Below, one piece after another: positions 24,900 to 34,619 of a DNA stretch of 64,000 bases. The position numbers were made by a program, and so were the translations under genes. The stretch's first letter is position 1; each line of letters begins with the position of its first letter. The notes under the pieces are model-generated. The model was not told the DNA's origin, made no database searches, and saw nothing but the letters and a program-made list of their open reading frames with translations. Origin of the DNA: Pseudomonas taiwanensis (lineage in GTDB: Bacteria > Pseudomonadota > Gammaproteobacteria > Pseudomonadales > Pseudomonadaceae); NCBI RefSeq assembly GCF_013393345.1, contig NZ_QJRF01000076.1:186001-250000 (forward strand). Reading direction: 5' to 3'.

Positions 24900-27596
24900 A
24901 TGAAGAGCCATCCCGATGCCGCCAGCCGTACGGTGGCCGAGATAGTGACGCAGTTGCCCGTCCCCTCGCGACTGGGCCTGATGCGTTTCGAGCGGCTCAA
25001 CGAGGCCAGCTGGGCGATGCTTTTCCTCGATCCGAGCTGCGAGCGTTCCCTCGGTCTTCCAGCCAGCGAACTCTGCGCCCTGATCGACGCCCCCTACGCC
25101 AGCCTGATGGAACCGGAAACCCGCTATCGACTGCATGACGAGCTGCAGCTGCAGCTGGCCAGCCACCCGCACTACTCCATCCAGTACACGCTGCATTCAC
25201 CCAACGGCCCCTTGTGCCTGCAGGAAATCGGCGAGTCTTTCCAGCAGCACGGGCGGCAACTGCTGCGTGGCTACCTGTTGGTGGCAGGCGATGCATCCGA
25301 ACACAAGGAGCGGCTGAAGAACCTCGACCTGGAGGCCCAGAACAGCCGCCTGCGCACCTCCCTGGAGCTTTACCAGCGCTCCCAGGACGACCACCTGCAA
25401 CACCTGATCCGGTCCCGTGCCCAGCAAAGCCTGATCGTCCGGCTGGCACGCCATCGCTACAGCTCCAGCAACCCGGCGCAAGAAGCCGCGCAGTTGATCA
25501 CGCAGGCCGCCTGCGAGGCCTACGATGTGGCCCGCGTCGGCATCTGGCTGCTGGACGGCACCCAACTGTCAGCGGTCGGTCTGTTCCGCCGCGACGAGGA
25601 TAACCACGAGCATCCAGGCGCGATGGAAATGAGCCAGTTTCCGCGCTACCTCGAAGCCTTGCACAGCGGCCGCGCCATCGATGCCCACAATGCCCAGAGC
25701 GATCCGCGCACCAGCGAACTGACCAGTACGTACCTCAAGCCACAAGGCATTACCGCCATGCTCGATGCCAGCATCCGCATCGGTGGCGAGGTGGTCGGCG
25801 TACTCTGTCTGGAGCACATCGGCCCGCCAAGGGTCTGGCAGACCGACGAGATCGCTTTCGCCGGCGAGCTGGCCGACCAGTTCGCGCAGGTGCTGGTGAA
25901 CCAGCAGCGACGCCACGCCACCAGCGCCCTGCACCTGTTCCAGCGCGCCGTGGAACAGAGCGCCAGCGCCTTCCTGCTGGTGGATCGCGAAGGCCTGGTG
26001 GAGTACGTCAATCCGAGTTTCACCGCCATTACCCAGTACAGTGCCGATGAGGTCCACGGCCGCCGCCTTTCGGACCTGCCGGCCCTGGAGAACCTCAGCG
26101 AGCTGCTGTTCGACACCAGCTCGGGCCTGGCCGCCTGCAACAGCTGGCAGGGCGAGTTCCGTAGCCGGCGCAAGAACCTGGAGCCTTACTGGGGCCAGCT
26201 GTCCATTTCCAAGGTGTTCGGTGAAGACGGCGAGCTCACCCATTACATCGGGATCTACGAGGACGTCACCCACAGCAAGCTGGCCCAGCAGCGCATCGAA
26301 AAGCTGGCCTACACCGACAACCTCACCGGACTCGGCAACCGCCCCTATTTCATCCGTACCGTCGAAGAGCGCTTCAACAGCGACCGCGACACCCCGCTCT
26401 GCCTGCTGCTGGTGGATATCGACAATTTCAAGCGAATCAACGACAGCCTCGGCCACCAGACCGGCGACAAGCTGCTGGTGAGCCTGGCGCGGCGCCTGCG
26501 CAACAGCCTGAGTCCGAGCGGCATCCTCGCGCGTTTCGCCAGTAACGAGTTCGCTGTGCTGCTCGACGGGGCTGACCTGGAGAATGGGCAGAAGATCGCC
26601 GCCCAGGTACTGCAAACCCTCGACAAGCCGCTGTTCGTCGACAACCAGCTGATCAGCGTCACCGGCTCCCTCGGCCTTGCCTGCGCGCCGCTGCACGGCC
26701 GCGACCCACAAACTCTGATGAAGCACGCGGGCCTCGCCCTGCACAAGGCCAAGGCCAACGGCAAGCATCAGCTGCAGCTGTTCACCGAAGCGCTGAATGC
26801 CGAGGCCAGCTACAAGCTGTTCGTCGAGAACAACCTGCGCCGTGCGCTGGCTCAGAACGAGCTGGAAGTCTTCTACCAGCCCAAGCTGTGCCTGAAGACT
26901 GGCCAACTGCTCGGGATGGAGGCCCTGCTTCGCTGGCATCACCCGGAGAAGGGCATGATCAGCCCGGACCAGTTCATCAGCGTGGCCGAAGAGACCGGCA
27001 TGATCATCCCCATCGGCAAATGGGTGATCCGCGAAGCCTGCCGCATGAGCAAACGTCTCTCCGCCGCAGGACTGGGCGACCTGCAGGTGGCGATCAACTT
27101 GTCGCCCAAGCAGTTCAGCGATCCCGACCTGGTGGGCTCCATCGCCGCCATCCTCCACGAAGAGCAGTTGCCGCCGAAACACCTGGAGCTGGAACTCACC
27201 GAAGGCCTGCTGCTGGAAGCCACCGACGACACCCGTCACCAGCTCAATCACTTGAAGAGCCTGGGACTGACCCTGGCCATGGACGACTTCGGTACCGGCT
27301 ACTCCTCGCTCAGCTACCTGAAAAAATTCCCCATTGACGTGATCAAGATCGATCGCAGCTTCATCAAGGACATCCCCGAGAACCAGGACGACAAGGAGAT
27401 CACCTCCGCGGTCATCGCCATGGCCCACAAGCTCAAGCTCAAAGTGGTCGCCGAAGGCATTGAAACCGCCGCCCAGCTCGGCTTCCTGCGCCGCCAGCAT
27501 TGCGATGTGGGCCAGGGATACCTGTTCGACAAGCCGATCTCCGGCAAGCACCTGTTCGAAAACCTCGGTCGCTACCCCTGCCGCAAGGGCCCTTGA
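24900..27596 (+). CDS. dipA: DipA-like cyclic-di-GMP phosphodiesterase (GAF-PAS-GGDEF*-EAL)
   Basis: 898 residues, as in PAO1 DipA (PA5017). Order: N-terminal PAS-like region, GAF (about 180-345), PAS (about 350-470), degenerate GGDEF reading ASNEF (547-551), and an EAL domain with intact EALLRW (E674) and [10 protein letters not shown]. The diguanylate cyclase site is therefore not canonical while the phosphodiesterase residues are present. Family role: lowers c-di-GMP and drives biofilm dispersal. ATG 24900 is preferred on homologue length; an in-frame GTG at 24882 would add six residues. Confidence 0.92.
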   Translation: MKSHPDAASRTVAEIVTQLPVPSRLGLMRFERLNEASWAMLFLDPSCERSLGLPASELCALIDAPYASLMEPETRYRLHDELQLQLASHPHYSIQYTLHSPNGPLCLQEIGESFQQHGRQLLRGYLLVAGDASEHKERLKNLDLEAQNSRLRTSLELYQRSQDDHLQHLIRSRAQQSLIVRLARHRYSSSNPAQEAAQLITQAACEAYDVARVGIWLLDGTQLSAVGLFRRDEDNHEHPGAMEMSQFPRYLEALHSGRAIDAHNAQSDPRTSELTSTYLKPQGITAMLDASIRIGGEVVGVLCLEHIGPPRVWQTDEIAFAGELADQFAQVLVNQQRRHATSALHLFQRAVEQSASAFLLVDREGLVEYVNPSFTAITQYSADEVHGRRLSDLPALENLSELLFDTSSGLAACNSWQGEFRSRRKNLEPYWGQLSISKVFGEDGELTHYIGIYEDVTHSKLAQQRIEKLAYTDNLTGLGNRPYFIRTVEERFNSDRDTPLCLLLVDIDNFKRINDSLGHQTGDKLLVSLARRLRNSLSPSGILARFASNEFAVLLDGADLENGQKIAAQVLQTLDKPLFVDNQLISVTGSLGLACAPLHGRDPQTLMKHAGLALHKAKANGKHQLQLFTEALNAEASYKLFVENNLRRALAQNELEVFYQPKLCLKTGQLLGMEALLRWHHPEKGMISPDQFISVAEETGMIIPIGKWVIREACRMSKRLSAAGLGDLQVAINLSPKQFSDPDLVGSIAAILHEEQLPPKHLELELTEGLLLEATDDTRHQLNHLKSLGLTLAMDDFGTGYSSLSYLKKFPIDVIKIDRSFIKDIPENQDDKEITSAVIAMAHKLKLKVVAEGIETAAQLGFLRRQHCDVGQGYLFDKPISGKHLFENLGRYPCRKGP

Positions 27597-27633
27597 ACAG
27601 CCGTTGAAAATTGACTGCGCAATCGGGGTAACA

Positions 27634-27659
27634 TCGGGATTCATTGCAATCCCGAGGAG
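27634..27659 (+). promoter_or_regulatory. Hairpin abutting the msrA ribosome-binding site
   Basis: Arms TCGGGATT (27634-27641) and AATCCCGA (27648-27655) form a perfect 8-bp stem with a 6-nt loop. The msrA Shine-Dalgarno GAGGAG (27654-27659) begins inside the right arm. Folding could limit ribosome access to msrA. Confidence 0.5.
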
Positions 27660-27666
27660 ACGGCTG

Positions 27667-28314
27667 ATGGTCCTGCGTTCGCAAATACTCGCCCACAAAC
27701 TCGAGCTGCCCAGTGCCGCCCAGGCCCTGCCCGGCCGCGAGACGCCAATGCCGGTGCCTGACAGCCACTACGTCAATGGTCGTCCGCTGCAAGGCCCGTT
27801 CCCCGCTGGCCTGCAAGTGGCGCAGTTCGCCATGGGATGCTTCTGGGGCGCTGAAAGGCGCTTCTGGCAACAACCGGGAGTCTGGACCACCGCCGTGGGT
27901 TACGCCGGCGGCTTCACCCCGAACCCCACCTACGATGAAGTCTGCTCCGGCCTGACCGGGCACACGGAAGTGGTGCTGGTGGTGTTCGATCCACAGAAAA
28001 CCAGTTTCGACGAACTGCTGAAGGTGTTCTGGGAAGCGCACAACCCGACTCAGGGCATGCGCCAGGGCAATGACATCGGTACCCAGTACCGCTCCGCCAT
28101 TTATTGCTACGACGAAGACCAGTTGGCCGCGGCCCGCGCGAGCCAGGAGCGCTTCCAGGCGGAACTGGAGCATTCGGGATTCGGTGCCATCACCACTGAA
28201 GTAGAGGAGGCGCCTGCCTTCTATTACGCAGAGGCCTACCACCAGCAATATCTGGCGAAGAATCCCGGCGGCTATTGCGGCCTGGGTGGCACCGGCGTGT
28301 GCCTGCCAGGCTGA
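27667..28314 (+). CDS. msrA: MsrA peptide methionine-S-sulfoxide reductase
   Basis: 215 residues. The catalytic motif GCFWGAE (Cys58) lies in [17 protein letters not shown], followed by TAVGYAGG and, near the C-terminus, [25 protein letters not shown] with the resolving cysteines. It repairs oxidised methionine (S-epimer) using thioredoxin. ATG 27667 has GAGGAG 7 nt upstream. The N-terminal extension before the catalytic Cys is typical of the longer MsrA form. Confidence 0.97.
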   Translation: MVLRSQILAHKLELPSAAQALPGRETPMPVPDSHYVNGRPLQGPFPAGLQVAQFAMGCFWGAERRFWQQPGVWTTAVGYAGGFTPNPTYDEVCSGLTGHTEVVLVVFDPQKTSFDELLKVFWEAHNPTQGMRQGNDIGTQYRSAIYCYDEDQLAAARASQERFQAELEHSGFGAITTEVEEAPAFYYAEAYHQQYLAKNPGGYCGLGGTGVCLPG

Positions 28315-28354
28315 AGGAGTGCAGACGGGGCGGTTACCGAAGGATTAGACTCAA

Positions 28355-29635
28355 GTGGCCAGTCGCCACCAGTCACTCGGTATGCCGTCCCGACATCATT
28401 ACATCCAGTCTGAACAACTCTGCATCGGCCTGTACATCCAACTGGAGCTGGGCTGGTGGGAACACGACTTCGCGTTCAGCAACTTCAAGATCAAGGACGA
28501 CGCACAGGTTCGAGCCCTGCAGGCCCTCGGCCTGAACCGGCTTCGCTACGACCCGGCGCGCAGCGATTGCGAGCCCTTGCCGCCACCCGCCGAACCGGAC
28601 TCTCGACCCCAGGCGCCGGTCGCCGAAGACCCGGAAACAAAGGCGCGTCAGGTTCGCAGTGAAAAGCTCCGCCAGCTTCGCCAGCGGGTGGCCGAGGTGG
28701 ACCGCCGCTTCATCCAGGCCAGCCAGCAGGTCAAGACGCTCAACCAGACACTGCGGAGCCGGCCGGAAGAGGCCGTGAAGCAGGCCGGTGCGATAGTCGT
28801 AGAACTGGTCGACACCCTCCTCGGCGGGCCCGGCGCGGTGCTCCACAGCATCACCGGCAAAGCCGCCGACGACAGCTACTTCCATGCGCTCAACGTCACC
28901 GTTCTGGCCCTGCTGCTGGGCCGTCAGCTCGGCCTGGATGCCGAGGCCTGCCATAGCCTCGGGCTGGGCGGCCTGCTGCATGACATCGGCAAGTTGGAAG
29001 TACCGAGCAAGGTGCTGCTGAAAAGCGAGCCCCTGACCAAACCCGAATTGCAATTCCTGCAGCTGCACACGGATTTCGGCCTGAAGATGGGCCAGCGCCT
29101 GATGCTCGACGACGAAGTGCTGCGGATCATCCACGAGCACCACGAACACTGCGATGGCAGCGGCTACCCGCGCGGCCTGAAGGAAGCCGGCATCGGCCGC
29201 CTGAGCAAGCTGGTGGCCATCGCCAACCAGTTCGACAACCTGTGCAACCCGCTCGACCCGCGCACCGCCCTAAGCCCCCACGAGGCCCTGGCGCTGATGT
29301 TCAAGCAGCAGCGCCAGCGATTCGACGAAGTCGCGCTGAAAGCCTTCATCCGCGCCATGGGCGTCTACCCGCCGGGCAGTCTGGTGCAGCTGAATGACGA
29401 GCGCTTCGCCCTGGTGCTGGGTGTGAATCCATCCCAGCCGCTGAAGCCGACGCTGGTCGTCCACGACGTGGACGTTCCCAAGCAGGAGGCACTGATCCTG
29501 GATCTGGAGCAGGAGCCGCGCCTGTCCATCGCCCGCAGCTTGCGTCCATCGCAACTACCGCTGGAGGTGCTGGAATACCTCAGCCCGCGTCGCCAGCTGA
29601 CCTACTACATCGAACCGCAGCCAGGCCGCAGCTGA
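28355..29635 (+). CDS. HD-GYP domain protein, putative cyclic-di-GMP phosphodiesterase
   Basis: 426 residues. The N-terminal DUF3391 module (SEQLCIGLYIQLELGWWEHDFAFSNFKIK) is followed by a charged linker/coiled coil (about 95-150). The HD-GYP domain carries HDIGK (H209-D210) and HHEHCDGSGYP (262-272), including the GYP residues of active c-di-GMP phosphodiesterases. I do not recall this gene at the corresponding PAO1 position, where msrA is followed by rlmJ. The start is either GTG 28355 (AAGGA 10 nt upstream) or ATG 28382, which lacks a clear RBS. It sits 40 bp after msrA and near dipA. Confidence 0.85.
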   Translation: MASRHQSLGMPSRHHYIQSEQLCIGLYIQLELGWWEHDFAFSNFKIKDDAQVRALQALGLNRLRYDPARSDCEPLPPPAEPDSRPQAPVAEDPETKARQVRSEKLRQLRQRVAEVDRRFIQASQQVKTLNQTLRSRPEEAVKQAGAIVVELVDTLLGGPGAVLHSITGKAADDSYFHALNVTVLALLLGRQLGLDAEACHSLGLGGLLHDIGKLEVPSKVLLKSEPLTKPELQFLQLHTDFGLKMGQRLMLDDEVLRIIHEHHEHCDGSGYPRGLKEAGIGRLSKLVAIANQFDNLCNPLDPRTALSPHEALALMFKQQRQRFDEVALKAFIRAMGVYPPGSLVQLNDERFALVLGVNPSQPLKPTLVVHDVDVPKQEALILDLEQEPRLSIARSLRPSQLPLEVLEYLSPRRQLTYYIEPQPGRS

Positions 29636-29657
29636 ATTCAGCGGCGGCCAGCCCGCT

Positions 29658-30497
29658 TCACTCCTCGATCAACCAGTCCAGCGTCCAACTGCCCTCGGTC
29701 TGCGCCAGGCGCTGGGCGAGCCAGGGCAGGGTCTGGCGCAGTTCATCCTCGATGCCCCATGGCGGATTGGCGATGGCCAACCCGGAACCGTTCAGTCCGG
29801 AGTCAGCGCGATCAGCCGCATGCACCCGTAGTTCCACACGCAAAAGCTTGGGCGCGCCACTGGCCTGCAGGCCCTGATAGAAGCGCCGGAGCTGTCGCTG
29901 GTCCTTGATCGGATACCAGATCGCGACCACCGTCTGCCGCATGCGGCCAATGGCTTCCTTGAGAGCGGTGACGCAGCGTTCCAGCTCATCTGCCTGCTCG
30001 AACGGCGGATCGATCAGCATCAGCGCGCGTTTTTCCGGCACCGGTAGCAGGGCTCGAGCCAGGTGCCAGCCCTCGCCCAGGTGCACGGCAACGCGACGGT
30101 CACCAGCCATGTTGTCTTTCAGCAGCTGGCCATCTTCGGGGTGCTTTTCGTTCAGCTGCAGCCGGTCCTGCGGGCGGGTCAGGCGCCGCGCCAGCTCAGG
30201 CGAACCGGGGTAGTAGCGCAGGCTGCCATCCGGATTCAGCTCGTGGATCACCCGCAGGTAATCGGCCATGGGCGCGGGCAGATCCGGCAAGTCCCAGAGA
30301 CGGCCAATGCCTTCGCGCCATTCGTCGGTGCGACTGGCCTGGTCACCCAGGAGGTCGTAGAGGCCAACGCCGGCGTGGCTGTCGAGGACGGCGAAGGGTG
30401 CCTCCTTGCGCGACAGCAGGGCGATCAGGCGGGCCAGGGTGAAGTGTTTCAGCACGTCGGCATGGTTGCCGGCGTGAAAGGCATGGCGGTAGTTCAT
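29658..30497 (-). CDS. rlmJ: RlmJ 23S rRNA (adenine2030-N6)-methyltransferase
   Basis: 279 residues. The start motif MNYRHAFHAGNHADVLKHFTL is diagnostic of the RlmJ/YhiR family, and MLIDPPFEQ is the N6-adenine methyltransferase DPPF motif. It methylates A2030 of 23S rRNA. The ATG at 30495-30497 was chosen over an upstream in-frame start because the family begins at MNYRHA. Convergent with the HD-GYP gene (22-bp gap). Confidence 0.95.
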   Translation of the reverse strand: MNYRHAFHAGNHADVLKHFTLARLIALLSRKEAPFAVLDSHAGVGLYDLLGDQASRTDEWREGIGRLWDLPDLPAPMADYLRVIHELNPDGSLRYYPGSPELARRLTRPQDRLQLNEKHPEDGQLLKDNMAGDRRVAVHLGEGWHLARALLPVPEKRALMLIDPPFEQADELERCVTALKEAIGRMRQTVVAIWYPIKDQRQLRRFYQGLQASGAPKLLRVELRVHAADRADSGLNGSGLAIANPPWGIEDELRQTLPWLAQRLAQTEGSWTLDWLIEE

Positions 30498-30634
30498 GGG
30501 GAATCCTCGCAAGGCGCGCATTCTACCAGCCAGCGCCCAATCACGGCTTCACCCCCTTTATCACGCTCGTGGATGTTGCTAGGCACCTTTCATTCACCGA
30601 CCTAGACTCGGCTGATTACATCCGGAGAGCCACC

Positions 30635-32437
30635 ATGTCCGAGACCCTGCTCAGTTCCCGCAACCTGGCCTTCGAACTCTACGAAGTGCTGGACGCCGAA
30701 GCCCTGACCCAACGCGAGCGCTTCGCCGATCACAACCGCGAGACCTTCGACGCCGCCCTGGGCACCGCCCGCAGCATCGCTGAAAAATTCTTCGCCCCGC
30801 ACAACCGCAAGGGCGACGAACAGGAGCCGGAGTACGTCAACGGCGCCGCGACCCTAATCCCGGAAGTGAAACCCGCAGTCGACGCCTTCCTCGAAGCCGG
30901 TTTCCTGAATGCCACGCGCAGCTTCGAACAGGGCGGCATGCAGCTTCCCACCCTGCTGTCCCAGGCCTGCTTCGCCCACTTCCAGGCGGCCAACGTCGGC
31001 AGCTCGGCGTACCCCTTCCTGACCATGGGCGCGGCCAACCTGATCGAGAGCTTCGGTAGCGACGAGCAGAAACAGCGCTTCCTGCAGCCGATGATCGACG
31101 GCCGCTTCTTCGGCACCATGGCCCTGACCGAGCCCCATGCTGGTTCCTCGCTGTCGGATATCCGCACCCGCGCGGAGCCGGCCGCTGACGGCACCTACCG
31201 CATCAAGGGCAACAAGATCTTCATTTCCGGCGGCGACCACCCGCTGTCGGACAACATCGTGCACATGGTGCTGGCCAAGCTGCCGGACGCACCGCCCGGC
31301 GTGAAGGGCATTTCGCTGTTCATCGTGCCCAAGTTCCTGGTCAACGATGACGGCTCCCTGGGCAAGCGCAACGACGTGATCCTGGCCGGCCTGTTCCACA
31401 AGATGGGCTACCGCGGCACCACCTCCACGGCGCTGAACTTCGGTGATAACGGCGACTGCGTCGGCTATCTGGTGGGCAAACCCCACGCCGGCCTGTCCTA
31501 CATGTTCCAGATGATGAACGAGGCGCGCATCGGCGTCGGCATGGGCGCGGTGATGCTCGGCTACGCCGGCTACCTCTACTCCCTGGAGTACGCCCGCGAA
31601 CGTCCCCAGGGCCGCCTGCCGGACGGCAAGGACCCGACCTCGCCCCAGGTGTCGATCATCCAGCACGCCGACGTACGCCGCATGCTGCTGACCCAGAAGG
31701 CCTATGTGGAAGGCGCCTTCGACCTCGGCCTGTACTCCGCGCGCCTGTTCGACGACACCCAGACGCTGACCACCGAGGAAGAGCGCCAGCAGGCCCACGA
31801 ACTGCTCGACCTGCTCACGCCCATCGTCAAATCCTGGCCTTCGGAGTTCTGCCTCAAGGCGAACGAACTGGCCGTCCAAATCCTCGGCGGCCACGGCTAC
31901 ACCCGTGAGTACCCCGTTGAGCAGTACTACCGCGACAACCGTCTGAACCCGATCCACGAAGGTACCCATGGCATCCAGTCCCTCGATCTGCTGGGCCGCA
32001 AGCTGGCGCAGAACAAGGGCGCCGGCCTCAAGCAACTGACCCGACTGATCAATGACTGCTGCGCACGCGCTGCCGAATACGAGTCGCTGAACGCCCTGCG
32101 CCAACCGCTGGAGCACCTGCTCGCGCGTCTATCCAACGTCACCCTGGCGCTGCTGGGTGACCTGATGCAGGGCAAGGTCAACCAGGCGCTGGCCAACTCG
32201 GCGCTGTACCTGAAGGTCTTCGGCCATACCGTGATCGGCTGGCGCTGGCTGGAACAGGCGATCCGCGCCGAACAGGGCCTGGCCCGTGGAAACGCCGCCG
32301 ACGCCGACTTCTATCGCGGCAAGCTGCAGGCCGCGCGCTACTTCCTCACCTGGGAAGTACCCGGCTGCCATCACGAACTGGCGCTGCTGGAAGCCCGCGA
32401 CGATACGTGCCTAGCCATGCAGGACAACTGGTTCTAG
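30635..32437 (+). CDS. Acyl-CoA dehydrogenase family protein (PA5020-like)
   Basis: 600 residues, larger than the ~380-residue short-chain enzymes. FAD/substrate motifs include [19 protein letters not shown] and [40 protein letters not shown], with the catalytic-Glu region in [10 protein letters not shown] long C-terminal helical extension follows. It likely oxidises fatty acyl-CoA or a related thioester; the substrate is unknown. The ATG at 30635 ([10 protein letters not shown]) follows GGAGAG. An intrinsic terminator follows the gene. Confidence 0.9.
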   Translation: MSETLLSSRNLAFELYEVLDAEALTQRERFADHNRETFDAALGTARSIAEKFFAPHNRKGDEQEPEYVNGAATLIPEVKPAVDAFLEAGFLNATRSFEQGGMQLPTLLSQACFAHFQAANVGSSAYPFLTMGAANLIESFGSDEQKQRFLQPMIDGRFFGTMALTEPHAGSSLSDIRTRAEPAADGTYRIKGNKIFISGGDHPLSDNIVHMVLAKLPDAPPGVKGISLFIVPKFLVNDDGSLGKRNDVILAGLFHKMGYRGTTSTALNFGDNGDCVGYLVGKPHAGLSYMFQMMNEARIGVGMGAVMLGYAGYLYSLEYARERPQGRLPDGKDPTSPQVSIIQHADVRRMLLTQKAYVEGAFDLGLYSARLFDDTQTLTTEEERQQAHELLDLLTPIVKSWPSEFCLKANELAVQILGGHGYTREYPVEQYYRDNRLNPIHEGTHGIQSLDLLGRKLAQNKGAGLKQLTRLINDCCARAAEYESLNALRQPLEHLLARLSNVTLALLGDLMQGKVNQALANSALYLKVFGHTVIGWRWLEQAIRAEQGLARGNAADADFYRGKLQAARYFLTWEVPGCHHELALLEARDDTCLAMQDNWF

Positions 32438-32458
32438 CCCTTATTCAGGGTTCTTCAT

Positions 32459-32484
32459 GCCCCGCGCACATGCGGGGCTTTTTT
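32459..32484 (+). terminator. Intrinsic terminator after the acyl-CoA dehydrogenase gene
   Basis: Stem GCCCCGC (32459-32465) / GCGGGGC (32472-32478), loop of 6 nt, then six T residues. Confidence 0.93.
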
Positions 32485-32661
32485 ATTGCGCGTAGCACGC
32501 CCCCGATAACAGCGCCCGGAACGCCGTCAGTCGTTACTTCATCCGCATTTTTCCCCTCTCCGGAACCTCGAACCCGTTCTCCTGCCCAAGGGCTTCCCGA
32601 CGCTGGCAAGAACCCTGCATGAAATCTTGCAGAGCCTTGCCACCGGCAGGTTAGAATTCCT

Positions 32662-32683
32662 CGGCATGCGCCCCTGCATGCCG
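32662..32683 (+). promoter_or_regulatory. 5'-leader hairpin upstream of cvrA
   Basis: Arms CGGCATGC (32662-32669) and GCATGCCG (32676-32683), 8 bp with a 6-nt loop, ending 30 bp before the GTG start and 18 bp before its RBS. The 32485-32661 stretch upstream has no gene; it contains a weak sigma-54-like word (TGGCAAG-N4-CTGCA at 32604-32619). Confidence 0.35.
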
Positions 32684-32713
32684 TTCCCAATCCCCATTTG
32701 CTAGGAGCTGCCA

Positions 32714-34456
32714 GTGGATGCCACCACCGTCAATAGCCTGTTCCTGATCGGCGCGGTGCTGGTAGGCATGAGCATTCTGGTCAGCGCCTTCGGATCTCGC
32801 TTCGGCGTCCCCATCCTGGTGGTGTTTCTCGTCGTCGGAATGCTCGCGGGCAGCGACGGCCCTGGCGGCATCGTCTTCAACAACTATTCCCAGGCCTATC
32901 TGGTCGGCAACCTGGCGTTGGCGATCATCCTGCTCGACGGCGGCATGCGTACCCGCGCGGCGACCTTCCGCGTGGCGCTCTGGCCTTCACTGTCACTGGC
33001 CACGGTCGGGGTACTGGTCACCGCCGGCCTGACCGGCGTCGCAGCTGCCTGGCTGTTCAACCTGAGTACCTTGGAGGGGCTGCTGATCGGCGCCATCGTC
33101 GGCTCCACCGACGCTGCGGCGGTGTTCAGCCTGCTCGGCGGGCGCGGCCTCAACGAACGCGTCAGCGCCACCCTGGAAATCGAGTCGGGTAGCAACGACC
33201 CCATGGCCGTGTTCCTCACGGTGACCATGATCGAGATGCTCGCCACCGGCCAGAGCGGATTCAGCTGGACCTTCGTCGTGCATATCGTCCAGCAGTTCGG
33301 CGTCGGCACCGTCATGGGCTTCGCCGGCGGCTGGCTGATGCTGCAAATGATCAACCGCCTGACCCTGGCCAACGGCCTCTACCCCTTGCTGGTGGTCGCC
33401 GGCGGCCTGCTGGTGTTCGCCCTGACCAACGCCGTGCACGGCAGCGGTATCCTTGCCGTCTACCTGTTTGGCCTGTTCCTCGGCAACCGCCCGATCCGCT
33501 CGCGCCACGGCATCCTGCATATCCTCGATGGCCTGACCTGGCTGGCGCAGATCGGCATGTTCCTGGTGCTGGGCCTCCTGGTCACGCCCCACGAACTCTT
33601 CCCGATCATCCTGCCGGCCCTCGGCCTGGCGCTGTGGATGATCGTGGTCGCCCGTCCGCTGTCGATCTTCCTCGGCCTGGCGCCGTTCCGCGCCTTCCAT
33701 GACCGCGAGAAGGCCTTCATCGCCTGGGTCGGCCTGCGTGGCGCAGTGCCGATCATTCTGGCGGTGTTCCCGTTGATGGCCGGGCTGCCCAATGCCCAGC
33801 TGTTCTTCAACGTGGCCTTCTTCATCGTGCTGGTCTCGCTGGTGCTGCAAGGCACCAGCCTGCCCTGGGCGGCCAAGCTGCTGCGCGTCACCGTACCGCC
33901 GGAGCCCGCGCCCATCTCCCGCGCCGGCCTGGAGGTCCATCCCACCAGCGAGTGGGAGCTGTTCGTCTACCGCCTGGGCGCCGAAAAGTGGTGCATCGGC
34001 GCCGCCCTGCGTGAACTGAAGATGCCGGACGGCACGCGCATCGCGGCACTATTCCGGGGCAAGGAACTGCTGCACCCGTCGGGCAGTACCACCCTGGAAG
34101 CCGGCGATATTCTCTGCGTGGTCGGCCATGAACATGACCTCCCGGCCCTGGGCAAGCTGTTCAGCCAGGCGCCGCAACGCGGCCTCGACCTGCGCTTCTT
34201 CGGCGATTTCGTGCTGGAGGGCGATGCCCAGCTTTCGGCAGTGGCTTCGCTTTACGGCCTCAAGCTTGGCGAGCAGGACGGCCACTTGCCCCTGGGTCGC
34301 TTCATCGCCCACGAAATCGGCGGCGAGCCGGTGGTGGGCGATCAGGTGGAATGGAATGGCCTGACCTGGACCGTTGCTCTGATGGAAGGGAACAAGGTGC
34401 GCAAAGTGGGCGTCAAATTCCCCGAAGGTCAGAGCCGGCCGGGGCTGTTCCTCTAG
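32714..34456 (+). CDS. cvrA: CvrA/NhaP2-type K+(Na+)/H+ antiporter
   Basis: 580 residues. The CPA1 membrane domain has about 12 segments, with the conserved [16 protein letters not shown] and [15 protein letters not shown] (the ND of the ion-binding site). A cytoplasmic TrkA_C regulatory domain (about 400-490) and a CorC/HlyC-like C-terminal tail follow. It exchanges K+ or Na+ for protons at the inner membrane. GTG start at 32714 with TAGGAG 6 nt upstream. It matches PA5021. Confidence 0.93.
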   Translation: MDATTVNSLFLIGAVLVGMSILVSAFGSRFGVPILVVFLVVGMLAGSDGPGGIVFNNYSQAYLVGNLALAIILLDGGMRTRAATFRVALWPSLSLATVGVLVTAGLTGVAAAWLFNLSTLEGLLIGAIVGSTDAAAVFSLLGGRGLNERVSATLEIESGSNDPMAVFLTVTMIEMLATGQSGFSWTFVVHIVQQFGVGTVMGFAGGWLMLQMINRLTLANGLYPLLVVAGGLLVFALTNAVHGSGILAVYLFGLFLGNRPIRSRHGILHILDGLTWLAQIGMFLVLGLLVTPHELFPIILPALGLALWMIVVARPLSIFLGLAPFRAFHDREKAFIAWVGLRGAVPIILAVFPLMAGLPNAQLFFNVAFFIVLVSLVLQGTSLPWAAKLLRVTVPPEPAPISRAGLEVHPTSEWELFVYRLGAEKWCIGAALRELKMPDGTRIAALFRGKELLHPSGSTTLEAGDILCVVGHEHDLPALGKLFSQAPQRGLDLRFFGDFVLEGDAQLSAVASLYGLKLGEQDGHLPLGRFIAHEIGGEPVVGDQVEWNGLTWTVALMEGNKVRKVGVKFPEGQSRPGLFL

Positions 34457-34619
34457 GGGGACGCTCAAGGACGGCACTTTCAGGTCCAGGCCCCGCCACG
34501 GAAACGATGGGGCTCGCCAACAAGGCGACCCCGGATCACAACCGCTCGTGCCCGGCAGCCCCGCAAAGGCCGTCGTGGCATATCATTAGCCGCATTCAAA
34601 CCCGAGCTGCCCGATCGCG

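Noticed and set aside
27611-27640. Sigma-70 promoter for msrA using TTGACT
   Set aside because: The hexamer 17 bp downstream is TCGGGA and the nearest TAACAT is only 12 bp away, so no acceptable -10 pairs with it.
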